49,832 bases of DNA, taken from Candidatus Cloacimonadota bacterium (GTDB lineage Bacteria > Cloacimonadota > Cloacimonadia > Cloacimonadales > Cloacimonadaceae). Shown here one piece after another: positions 7,989 through 15,241 of this stretch. Location of the stretch: NCBI GenBank assembly GCA_023228125.1, contig JALOBT010000018.1, positions 1 to 49,832 of the forward strand. The letters run 5' to 3'. Under the pieces are notes generated by a model. It searched no databases. It saw only the letters and a list, made by a program, of their open reading frames with translations, and was not told the DNA's origin. Made by a program: the position numbers and the translations under genes. Position 1 is the first letter of the stretch. Each line of letters opens with the position of its first letter.

Positions 7989-10442
7989 TCAGTTGCTGAT
8001 CACATAGCCCATCCCCCCATACCCTTTCAACCTTTTCTGATACATTGCCGCTAAAACTGGCACATTGCTATCCACATAATCATAGATCACAACCTCAGTT
8101 TTGTTATCATGAGCTCGGTGTAGCCTTCCTGCGTATTGCTGAAGCACTCCCTTCCACGATATCGGCATTGTCAGGAACAAGGTATCCAATCTACTATCGT
8201 CAAAACCTTCACCGATATATTTCCCGGTTGAGATGATCACTCGCTCATCTTCCTCTGGTATAGAATGAAGCTTTTCCATCACTGCTTTGAGCTGTTTCCT
8301 GCCCATGCCTCCCCGGAGGGCAATAACGTGTTTGGAGAATCCCGCCAGCTTATTGGCAAAGAACTCAAGGTGTGCAGTTCTCTGGGTTAGCACCAAAGGG
8401 CTTCTACCGGCTGTTATTGCTGAGATTATATCATCCAGAATCATGTCGTTCCGCCTGGTATCTTCGCTCAAGGCCTGATATATTTCTGTAATCTTAAACT
8501 CTGCTTCATTCTGAATTGTGGGCATTTGAAACTTGGTATAACGAGTTATCACCTTATGACTGAATGATCTATACTGAATCAGGGATTTGGCATCCACTCT
8601 ATAGCGAATCGGGCCACATTGCATATATACGATGGGGTGATGGCCGTCTTTGCGTATGGGAGTTGCTGTCAGCCCATAAACATACTTGGCATTTGCTGTT
8701 TTCAAAACTTGTTCAAAGCTGAAAGCCGAGATATGATGACACTCATCCACAATAATCATCCCGTAATCTTTAACCAGTTCTTTCACCTTCCCTTTATGAT
8801 TCAGGCTCTGGATAATGGCCACGTCGATCTTGCCTGTTCGCTTATCCCGTCCGGCTCCAATTTGCCCAAGCTCAGCGTCATTTAGAAAGTAGTTCAGCCT
8901 CTCCAGGCACTGTTCCAGCAATTGCCTACGATGTACGATGATTAGAGTATTGACATTCATCTGAGCTATCATCCAGATTGCCACAACCGTTTTCCCAAAG
9001 GCAGTTGCCGCCGATAATATTCCGTTATCGTGCGTCAACATCGTTTTACCCGCCAGCAACTGTTCCGGTCTTAACTCCCCTGTAAAAGCCGCGTTTATCT
9101 TAATACCTTCATTCCTCAGGTCTTGAACGGCTATCTGTATGCCCAGATTATCAAAAAGCTTTAAAAGTTCATCCATACACCCGCGCGGGATGGCAAGGTA
9201 TCTGTCTGTTTCATCACAGAGATTGATGATTCTGGGAATATTATAGATTGGCATTCGCATCGCTTGATAACGATAAAACTCGGGGTTTTGAAAGACAGCG
9301 AGCCTCATGATTCTGTTCATGAGTTTCTGTGTCAATCCAGCTTTTTCGACGTAAATCATGTTGTTTAAGATAATTTGAACTTGGCAGGGCAAATCGGGAT
9401 ATTCTTCAGGTTTAGTAATGATCGATTCCCAAGGTAAAGGTTCTTCAGTTTCCGATACCGAAGCTTGTGTAAGCCCAGTCGCAGATTGGTTTGCGAGCAG
9501 TTCTGACAGCACTGTGCTGATCTTATTTTTGCTAATTTTATTAATCTGAAACAGATAAGCCCATTGATCCTCAATCCTGTGTAGCTGATGATCGATGAAC
9601 TCACTATTCCCATTCGCTCTTGCTTTCTTTTGTAGAGGCAAGGCGATTAAGTTTCCAAAGCCACCCTTGGGCATTGTATCCTGATTGGGGAAAAGGCGGT
9701 CATAGGAATCAAAACTGATTTGGTGGCGATCTTCCATCGCTCTGGTAAGAAGAGCGGTTCCCAACAGACGTGCTTGAGCCGCAGTGATATATTCCTCAAA
9801 GAAGAGCCAAACATGAGCACCATTCCCAGATCTTGATTTCTCGATATAGGCAGGGACTTGATATTTATCGCAGATCTCGAGCAGAGTTTTAACATCCTCT
9901 TCCCAGCTTTTTTTATCAAAATCAATGGCCAAAAACCAACAACTATCATCATCCAGTAGTGGGTAGATACCTATTACTATTTCTCCTCTGAGGTGCCTGT
10001 AGATTTGCTTATCATCTAAAGGAATGAGTTTCCTGCTATCACAACTGGCACAGGGTATTTTCTTGTATTTGCCGCACACACCGAGTTTCCAATCATTATA
10101 GCATGCAGGCGAATATCCTGATTTACCATTCTTCCCTGTCCATCTGATCGCAAATACATCACCTCGCCCCTGAAACAAACTTTTAAAGAGAAATACTTTC
10201 TCCTTGGGGCCGGATAGATTGTTTATTGAAGCAGGCGTAGAATCAATTCTTTCTGCAAGCGCAACGTTAGGCGTTTCATGTTCTGCGTTTACTGAGCTAG
10301 CAGTTGTATCTGAGTTTGATACTACTGCTTGATGATCACCTGCCACCAAGTCTCTCAAACGAGAGTTCTCTGCCTCTAATTCACTGATCCGCTTTAACGC
10401 TCGTTCCAGTTTAGCATTAAGGTCATCATGCTCGTTTATCAT
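7989..10442 (-). CDS. Archaeo-eukaryotic primase / SF2 helicase (TOTE-type)
   Basis: The 817-residue protein begins with a short coiled coil (residues 6-36). An archaeo-eukaryotic primase domain follows at about 85-300: a possible zinc knuckle C114-x8-C123-x7-C131-x2-C134, the catalytic FLAIDFD with Asp174 and Asp176, and SRSGNGAHVW at 203-212. The rest is a superfamily 2 helicase with P-loop ATAFGKT (479-485), DECHH (566-570), LTATPIRKDG, and a final motif with QQYAGRLHR. This primase-helicase fusion is the one annotated as TOTE conflict system primase (recalled). It should unwind nucleic acid and synthesise primers, presumably in defence. The ATG has GAGG 6 nt upstream. No obvious partner gene adjoins it on the same strand. 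Base composition is between that of the AT-rich cassette and the chromosome. Confidence 0.85.
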   Translation of the reverse strand: MINEHDDLNAKLERALKRISELEAENSRLRDLVAGDHQAVVSNSDTTASSVNAEHETPNVALAERIDSTPASINNLSGPKEKVFLFKSLFQGRGDVFAIRWTGKNGKSGYSPACYNDWKLGVCGKYKKIPCASCDSRKLIPLDDKQIYRHLRGEIVIGIYPLLDDDSCWFLAIDFDKKSWEEDVKTLLEICDKYQVPAYIEKSRSGNGAHVWLFFEEYITAAQARLLGTALLTRAMEDRHQISFDSYDRLFPNQDTMPKGGFGNLIALPLQKKARANGNSEFIDHQLHRIEDQWAYLFQINKISKNKISTVLSELLANQSATGLTQASVSETEEPLPWESIITKPEEYPDLPCQVQIILNNMIYVEKAGLTQKLMNRIMRLAVFQNPEFYRYQAMRMPIYNIPRIINLCDETDRYLAIPRGCMDELLKLFDNLGIQIAVQDLRNEGIKINAAFTGELRPEQLLAGKTMLTHDNGILSAATAFGKTVVAIWMIAQMNVNTLIIVHRRQLLEQCLERLNYFLNDAELGQIGAGRDKRTGKIDVAIIQSLNHKGKVKELVKDYGMIIVDECHHISAFSFEQVLKTANAKYVYGLTATPIRKDGHHPIVYMQCGPIRYRVDAKSLIQYRSFSHKVITRYTKFQMPTIQNEAEFKITEIYQALSEDTRRNDMILDDIISAITAGRSPLVLTQRTAHLEFFANKLAGFSKHVIALRGGMGRKQLKAVMEKLHSIPEEDERVIISTGKYIGEGFDDSRLDTLFLTMPISWKGVLQQYAGRLHRAHDNKTEVVIYDYVDSNVPVLAAMYQKRLKGYGGMGYVISN

Positions 10443-10808
10443 ATCATCCTCATACTGGCAATTATTGGAAACTACGCAGGGATGTCAATCTCAAAATAGG
10501 AAACGTTAGATTTTATGCTCTCTCCAAATTAAGCCAATTTAAAATAGCATGCAGATTCTCTGTCACAATTTGCAATTTTCGGTGATCTAATCTGCAGATT
10601 TCTTGTCACAAACACTCTCAGATGGTCTTGTGAAGGATGCACTACGATGCATAAGGATGCGACAGTTTGCAGTTTTATCTGCACAATTTGCAGTTTTCGT
10701 TGTCACATTGCATTGAGCCTTGCTTTGCCTCTTCTGGCAATTTACTTGACATAATAGCCTTATGAATTATCTAAGTATTAGAGAAAATATTAAAACATAG
10801 GAGATAAT
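10443..10808. other. 366-bp divergent intergenic region with a repeated TTTGCARTTTT motif
   Basis: This gap separates the helicase (minus) from atoD (plus). The motif TTTGCARTTTT occurs three times, near 10569, 10666 and 10687, and TGTCACA occurs at about 10561, 10604 and 10701. The first and third copies share a longer context (CACAATTTGCARTTTTCG). No open reading frame is convincing here. The motifs may be operators or a degenerate intergenic repeat. Confidence 0.5.
10746..10773 (+). promoter_or_regulatory. Candidate sigma70-type promoter for atoDA
   Basis: TTGACA at 10746-10751 is followed after 16 nt by TATCTA at 10768-10773. The atoD start codon lies 35 nt further on, preceded by TAGGAGA. 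The -35 is perfect; the -10 matches the consensus weakly. Confidence 0.45.
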
Positions 10809-11474
10809 ATGGCAAAGCAAATTTCTGCTAAAGAAGCTGCTGCAATGATACCCGCAGGCAGCAGACTGGCCATCGGAGGCTTTTTGGCCGTCGGTGCTCC
10901 AGAGTGCATCATCGATGCCATCGTCGAAGCGAAGACCACGGACTTGCACATGATCGTGATCGCCTCGGATTGGGAAGACAGAGGCGTGGGCAAATTGATT
11001 GCCGCCAAACTGATCAAAAGTGCACAGGTATCGCATCTGGGCACCAATCGCACCATTCAGGCACAGATGAATGCCGGTGAGATCACCATCGAGCTGGTCC
11101 CCCAAGGCACTCTCATGGAAAGAGTTCGCGCCTGTGGTGCCGGTCTGGGTGGAGTGCTTACTCCCACCGGATTGGGAACTGTGGTGGAAGATGGTAAACA
11201 GATTTTAACTGTGGAGGGCAAAGACTATATTCTCGAGCCCGCTATATGCAGCGATTTTGCCCTGGTGAAAGCCTGGATGGCAGACAAAATGGGCAATCTC
11301 GTCTTCCGCAAAACCGCCCGCAACAGCAATCCCATCATGGCGATGGCCGGCAAAATCACCATCGTGGAAGCCGAACATATCGTGGAAGTGGGCGACCTGG
11401 ACCCAGAACTCATCGCCTGCCCCGGAGTTTTTGTAGATTACATCGTGAAAAGCACGGAGGTGAGCAATGGATAA
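10809..11474 (+). CDS. atoD: 3-oxoacid (acetate/acetoacetyl) CoA-transferase subunit A
   Basis: The 221-residue protein matches the alpha subunit of the AtoDA/CtfAB/ScoAB family over its whole length. It has the N-terminal GGFLAVGAPECIIDAI segment, the HLGTN and LVPQGTLMERVRACGAGLGG segments, and FRKTARNSNPIMAMA. With subunit B it would move CoA between short-chain acids and 3-oxoacids such as acetoacetate, in fatty or amino acid fermentation. It starts at an ATG with TAGGAGA 6 nt upstream. The next gene overlaps its end by 8 nt, so the two subunits are translationally coupled. The exact substrate (acetoacetate, butyrate or other) cannot be read from the sequence, so the symbol denotes the family. 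Confidence 0.9.
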   Translation: MAKQISAKEAAAMIPAGSRLAIGGFLAVGAPECIIDAIVEAKTTDLHMIVIASDWEDRGVGKLIAAKLIKSAQVSHLGTNRTIQAQMNAGEITIELVPQGTLMERVRACGAGLGGVLTPTGLGTVVEDGKQILTVEGKDYILEPAICSDFALVKAWMADKMGNLVFRKTARNSNPIMAMAGKITIVEAEHIVEVGDLDPELIACPGVFVDYIVKSTEVSNG

Positions 11475-12129
11475 GAGAGAAATGATCGGCAAAAGAATCG
11501 CCCAGGAATTCGAAGATGGCGATTATGTGAATCTGGGTATCGGCCTGCCTACCCTGGCAGTGAACTATATTCCAGAAGGTATCCGTGTGATCTTCCAAAG
11601 TGAAAATGGCATGCTTTGTGTGGGCCCCAGCCCGGATGAAGGCTGCGAGGATCAGGATATGATCAATGCCGGCGGTGGATTTATCACCGAACTCAAGGGC
11701 GCATCTTTCTTTGATAGTGCCTTAAGCTTTGCCATCATCCGCGGTGGACACATAGACGCTACAGTCTTGGGAGCCTTGCAGGTAGATGCCCATGGCAATC
11801 TGGCAAATTGGATGATCCCCGGCAAAATGGTGCCCGGTATGGGTGGCGCCATGGACCTCGTCACCGGAGCCCGCAAAGTGATCGTGGCTATGGAACACGT
11901 GGACAAACGTGGGAATCCCAAGATCTTGAAAGACTGCAATCTACCCCTCACTGCAAAAGCAAAAGTAAGCCTGATCATTACAGATATGGCTGTGATCGAA
12001 GTGACCCCTGAGGGCCTCGTGCTCAAAGAAATCGCAGCGGGCCTTACGGTGGCAGAAGTAGTGAGTGCTACCGAGGCTGAGCTTATCATCCCCGAACACC
12101 CACATATGATCGGCAGCTTTGGCCAGTAA
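11467..12129 (+). CDS. atoA: 3-oxoacid (acetate/acetoacetyl) CoA-transferase subunit B
   Basis: This is the 220-residue beta subunit of the heteromeric CoA-transferase. The catalytic glutamate that forms the glutamyl-CoA thioester is Glu46 in the family motif QSENG. Other conserved parts are VNLGIGLPT, the long MVPGMGGAMDLVTGARKVI segment and LTAKAKVSLIITDMAV. It overlaps subunit A by 8 nt and is followed 23 nt after its stop by a terminator, so the operon has just these two genes. Length and motifs are typical. Confidence 0.92.
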   Translation: MDKREMIGKRIAQEFEDGDYVNLGIGLPTLAVNYIPEGIRVIFQSENGMLCVGPSPDEGCEDQDMINAGGGFITELKGASFFDSALSFAIIRGGHIDATVLGALQVDAHGNLANWMIPGKMVPGMGGAMDLVTGARKVIVAMEHVDKRGNPKILKDCNLPLTAKAKVSLIITDMAVIEVTPEGLVLKEIAAGLTVAEVVSATEAELIIPEHPHMIGSFGQ

Positions 12130-12152
12130 GAAAGTTAATTAATCCTTATATG

Positions 12153-12180
12153 AAAACCGGGACTTGCTTCCGGTTTTTTC
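12153..12180 (+). terminator. Rho-independent terminator of atoDA
   Basis: AAAACCGG (12153-12160) and CCGGTTTT (12170-12177) form a stem with a 9-nt loop. The T-run continues to 12179, and more T-rich sequence follows. It closes the CoA-transferase operon. Confidence 0.85.
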
Positions 12181-12193
12181 TTTGCTTTTTTGA

Positions 12194-12271
12194 CTGGATT
12201 GCAGAGTGCGGGATGTGCTCCGCTTAGTTTAAGGCCGGTGGCCTCTTCGACAAGATACCTGTCGAATCCAG
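12194..12271. repeat. Short (78-bp) copy of the CTGGATT/AATCCAG intergenic repeat
   Basis: The element begins CTGGATTGCAG and ends GTCGAATCCAG, giving inverted ends CTGGATT/AATCCAG. Inside are two hairpins, GGCC-GGT-GGCC and TTCGACA-loop-TGTCGAA. It ends 1 bp before the reverse-strand stop codon of the response-regulator gene. It shares its ends and inner phrases with longer copies at 14958-15091 and 40454-40589. Confidence 0.6.
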
Positions 12272-12272
12272 A

Positions 12273-13355
12273 CTAATCCGCTTCTTTCAGCAGGTCATTC
12301 AGCGAAATCCTGTCATTCAAGACACTCAGCACCAGCTCGCGGTGTTCATAGAATATTTTGCCGAGATCAGGATCAAATTGTAGATTCCGATTATTGTAAA
12401 TCTCCTGTGCTGCCCGGCCATAATCCAGATTACTGCGATACTTGCGTTTACTGGTCATGGCATCAAAGCTATCGGCCACGCTCACGATGCGGGCCAGCAG
12501 GTGAATGTCTTCGCCTTTGAGGCCATAGGGATAGCCCTCGCCATTGTACCACTCATGATGTTGGAGGATGATCTTGCTTACGGTATCCGGAAGGCCGATG
12601 GGGCCCACGATCTTGGCTCCGATGATGGGATGACGTTTGATGGTGTCATATTCAATATTGGTAAGGCTTTGCTCTTTGTTCAAGACATCGCTCATCACAC
12701 CTATTTTGCCCAGATCATGCAAAAGAGCTCCGATCCTGAGTTCCCGCAATTCTTCCAGACTGAGCCCTGCTGCCTTGCCCAGGCCCACGGCGATGGCGGT
12801 GACTCTCTCGGAATGTCCCAAAGTGTAGATATCATTTACTTCCAAAGTATTGACCATTACGTGGATGGTATTCAGATAGCTGTTTTCCAGCTTGGCTCTG
12901 GTTTCCATTAGCTCGACAGTGCGCTCCAGCACCAGGCTCTGCAGCCTGTCTTTGTATTCACTGTTTTGAACGCGGAGCTGATGTGTCTCCAGCGCTTGGC
13001 GCACCGTAACGATGAGATCGCTGATCTCAAAGGGTTTTTTGAGGAATTCATATACTCCCAGACGGATGGATTGGCGCATGGTCTCTTCATCGCAGGAGCC
13101 GGTAATCAGGATCACGGGGATTTTATCATCGTATGCACGCACCGCTTTCAGGATATCCAAGCCACTTAGTTTTGTCATAACCACATCGCTGATCACAGTG
13201 GCAAAGTCATTGTCATAGATCATCTGCAAGGCCTGCTGGGGATCGTTGACGGTGCTTACTGTATAATCTCTTTCATGTTGCAGGCTCATCCGGATGCAAT
13301 CCAGGATGGCAATATCATCGTCTATCACCAATATTCGCGGTTTTTCTTTTCTCAT
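12273..13355 (-). CDS. Response regulator with HD-GYP domain (predicted c-di-GMP phosphodiesterase)
   Basis: The 360-residue protein has an N-terminal receiver domain (about 7-120) with the acidic pocket IDDD at 11-14, phospho-acceptor Asp57 (ISDVVM) and Lys107 (KKPFE). A coiled-coil linker (125-160) leads to an HD-GYP domain: HD at 213-214 in LLHDLGKIG, HHE at 266-268, and GYP at 274-276. All signature residues of active HD-GYP phosphodiesterases are visible, so it probably hydrolyses cyclic di-GMP in response to phosphorylation. Its histidine kinase is not nearby. It starts 6 nt after the SRAP gene stop on the same strand, so the two are probably co-transcribed. A repeat element abuts its stop codon. 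Confidence 0.88.
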   Translation of the reverse strand: MRKEKPRILVIDDDIAILDCIRMSLQHERDYTVSTVNDPQQALQMIYDNDFATVISDVVMTKLSGLDILKAVRAYDDKIPVILITGSCDEETMRQSIRLGVYEFLKKPFEISDLIVTVRQALETHQLRVQNSEYKDRLQSLVLERTVELMETRAKLENSYLNTIHVMVNTLEVNDIYTLGHSERVTAIAVGLGKAAGLSLEELRELRIGALLHDLGKIGVMSDVLNKEQSLTNIEYDTIKRHPIIGAKIVGPIGLPDTVSKIILQHHEWYNGEGYPYGLKGEDIHLLARIVSVADSFDAMTSKRKYRSNLDYGRAAQEIYNNRNLQFDPDLGKIFYEHRELVLSVLNDRISLNDLLKEAD

Positions 13356-13361
13356 ATCTTC

Positions 13362-14051
13362 TTAAAAGGGGATCTCCTCCCAAAATTCATCTGCCCGGAT
13401 CAAATCCGGGGAGTTGTTTGCCACTTTGTTTACTGCCGGATTCACACGATGGCAACAGAGCAGATCGTCCGGGGCAGGAATCAAAAGCTGATCCGCCAAT
13501 CTTACATCTTGCAATTTTGGGTCCAAATAGGGATCAATTCCATCTTTGTGGATGATCACCGGCATGCGGTGATGTAATCCTTGCATGAAAGCATTCGCCT
13601 CGGTGGTGATAATGCCCAGGGTGGGCAGATAGCTGCCATCGTCACCCTGCCAGACATCATAAATAGCTGCCAGATATAGCAGTGAACCTTCAGCGGGATA
13701 GATGTAATATGGGGTCTTCTGCGGAGCCTGCCACTCGTAAAAGCCATTGATTGGCACCAGGGCACGTCGCCTGATAAAAGAAGCTTTGAAGGAGGGCTTT
13801 TGAGTGATGGTTTCGCAGCGGATGTTGAAGATTGCCGTTTTGGGGATTTGCTTCATCCAGGAAGGGATCAGTCCCCAGCGAAAGAAGCCATTGTAGCGCA
13901 GCTCGGCCTTGCTCACTATCGCCATCACTGGCTGCGTGGGAGCCACGTTGTAAGATATCATCACTTGCTCAGAGCTGATCTGCGCTTTCAATTCACGGCT
14001 TAGCTGTTGCAGCTCTTTGTGCTGAATCACCTGAGCAAATCTTCCGCACAT
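13362..14051 (-). CDS. yedK: SRAP-domain abasic-site protein (YedK/HMCES family)
   Basis: The 229-residue protein starts MCGRFAQ. After removal of Met1, Cys2 is the family nucleophile that crosslinks to abasic sites in single-stranded DNA. Other expected elements are NVAPTQP (35-41), FRWGLIPSW (57-65), NIRCET (76-81), the catalytic glutamate in NGFYEW (Glu106) and HHRMPVII near residue 165. Family members shield abasic sites as DNA-protein crosslinks. It is divergent from endonuclease III across about 100 bp, and the response regulator follows it by 6 nt. In SRAP proteins the start is fixed by the need for Cys2. Confidence 0.93.
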   Translation of the reverse strand: MCGRFAQVIQHKELQQLSRELKAQISSEQVMISYNVAPTQPVMAIVSKAELRYNGFFRWGLIPSWMKQIPKTAIFNIRCETITQKPSFKASFIRRRALVPINGFYEWQAPQKTPYYIYPAEGSLLYLAAIYDVWQGDDGSYLPTLGIITTEANAFMQGLHHRMPVIIHKDGIDPYLDPKLQDVRLADQLLIPAPDDLLCCHRVNPAVNKVANNSPDLIRADEFWEEIPF

Positions 14052-14071
14052 CCTTTAGTCTCCTTTTATGA

Positions 14072-14100
14072 TTGACACATTATTAAGTCTTGGATATCTT
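14072..14100 (+). promoter_or_regulatory. Sigma70-type promoter for nth
   Basis: TTGACA at 14072-14077 and TATCTT at 14095-14100 are separated by exactly 17 nt. It lies 56 nt upstream of the nth start. The -35 is embedded in a T-rich ATGATTGACA context also seen upstream of xseB and the methyltransferase gene. Confidence 0.65.
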
Positions 14101-14156
14101 GGCAAGAGATATCTTCTTAGCCGGCTTTAAGGCCTGCAAAAAGTAAAGGAGAAACG

Positions 14157-14801
14157 GTGACGAATAAAGATATTGACGCAGTAATGCAGCAGCTCCATAT
14201 ACACTTTCACGGTGTGAAAACCCCGATCGTGGATTTGATTCAAGCTCAAACCGAGCAGCCCTTCAAGGTGCTGGTGGCCACCATCCTCAGTGCCCGCACC
14301 AAAGATGAAACCACTGCCAAAGCGGTAGATGCACTCTTCAAAGTGGTGCATAAGGCGGATGATCTGGATACTATCAGCGCCGAGGAGCTGAACCGGCTGA
14401 TCTATCCGGTGGGCTTTCACAATACCAAAACCCGCCATCTCAAAGAGCTACCCAAGGTGCTGAGAGAGGAATTTGGCGGGGTGGTTCCCCCTGAGATAGA
14501 TGATCTTTTAAAACTCCCCGGAGTGGGACGCAAGACGGCAAACCTGGTGCGCGCCGTGGCCTTTTCCCTGCCCGCTATCTGCGTGGATGTCCATGTGCAT
14601 CGCATTTGCAACCGCTGGGGCTATATCCAGAGCAAAAACCCCTTGGAAACCGAGATGGCATTGCGCGAGATCTTGCCCAAAAAGCATTGGCTGAAGATCA
14701 ATTCCTATGTGGTGGCTTTTGGACAGAATCTGTGCAAACCGCGCAAGCCGATGTGTGAGATCTGCCCTATATATGAGTATTGTGAGAGGGTAGGGGTATA
14801 A
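14157..14801 (+). CDS. nth: Endonuclease III (DNA glycosylase/AP lyase)
   Basis: This 214-residue enzyme removes oxidised pyrimidines and nicks the resulting abasic site. The helix-hairpin-helix KLPGVGRKTAN carries catalytic Lys126; catalytic Asp144 is in VDVHVHR. The C-terminus has the [4Fe-4S] cluster ligands in exact spacing, C-x6-C-x2-C-x5-C. Length is normal. The start is a GTG at 14157, preceded by AAAGGAGA at 14145-14152, which supports the choice. The partner on the other strand is the SRAP gene, which handles abasic sites, so the divergent pair forms a repair locus. Confidence 0.95.
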   Translation: MTNKDIDAVMQQLHIHFHGVKTPIVDLIQAQTEQPFKVLVATILSARTKDETTAKAVDALFKVVHKADDLDTISAEELNRLIYPVGFHNTKTRHLKELPKVLREEFGGVVPPEIDDLLKLPGVGRKTANLVRAVAFSLPAICVDVHVHRICNRWGYIQSKNPLETEMALREILPKKHWLKINSYVVAFGQNLCKPRKPMCEICPIYEYCERVGV

Positions 14802-14813
14802 TTGAGAATTGGG

Positions 14814-14848
14814 GTAATGTATAATGTATAATGTATAATGTATAATTA
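14814..14848. repeat. 7-nt tandem repeat (ATAATGT)n
   Basis: Five consecutive heptamers are readable: GTAATGT, three perfect ATAATGT and ATAATTA. Just after follow two more 7-nt periods of the form TTGAGAA (14849-14866). The array begins 12 nt after nth and precedes the dispersed repeat at 14958. Confidence 0.85.
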
Positions 14849-14957
14849 ATTGAGAATTGAGAATTGGCTGCTGGATTCGTTTGCGTCTCGTGTCGAGTGA
14901 AACTGGGATTAATGTAGAATTTAGGATTTAGGATGTAGAATTGGGGGAGGTGGCTGA

Positions 14958-15091
14958 GCAGGATTGCAGCCGTCCCCGCCTGCAGAGCAGGTAAGTGCTC
15001 CCTTTTACTACGGCTCTTCGCAAATCGAACTTGTGAGTAACTTTCTCTAAGACCTCCGGTCTTACTGGACACGAGACGTATCCAATCCAGC
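14958..15091. repeat. 134-bp copy of the CTGGATT/AATCCAG intergenic repeat
   Basis: It begins GCAGGATTGCAG and ends CCAATCCAGC, imperfect inverted ends. Internal phrases CGCCTGCAGAGC and TGCTCCCTTTT are shared with the 40454-40589 copy, as is the GACACGAGACGT segment near the 3' end. The last 35 nt (15058-15092) recur at 15162-15196 with one mismatch. Confidence 0.65.
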
Positions 15092-15161
15092 ACTTCTAAC
15101 TTCTAACTTCTAACTTCTAACTTGTAACTTGTAACTCGTAACTTGTAACTCGTAACTTGTA
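15092..15161. repeat. 7-nt tandem repeat (ACTTSTA)10
   Basis: Ten exact-length heptamers span 70 nt: four ACTTCTA, then ACTTGTA units alternating with ACTCGTA. The array lies precisely between two 35-nt direct copies of the end of the preceding repeat (15058-15092 and 15162-15196). The whole gap 14802-15241 otherwise contains no convincing gene. Confidence 0.9.
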
Positions 15162-15196
15162 GGTCTTACTGGACACGAGACGTATCCACTCCAGCA
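15162..15196. repeat. Second copy of the repeat 3' end
   Basis: This 35-nt segment is identical, except one base, to 15058-15092 (GGTCTTACTGGACACGAGAC...). A further ATCCACTCCAGCAG unit repeats just downstream, around 15206-15219. Confidence 0.85.
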
Positions 15197-15241
15197 GTGC
15201 AGATCCACTCCAGCAGGACAACGCGAAGTGTGGTACAGAGC

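Noticed and set aside
12153..12271. Treating the repeat at 12194 as part of the atoDA terminator
   Set aside because: The terminator stem and T-run are complete at 12153-12180, and the repeat has its own inverted ends and relatives elsewhere.
14945..15056. tRNA-Ser-like start (GGAGGTGGCTGAGC...) and matching end (...GACCTCC)
   Set aside because: No anticodon arm with a 7-nt loop or proper T-arm can be drawn, the span is too long, and the sequence is part of a dispersed repeat found elsewhere.
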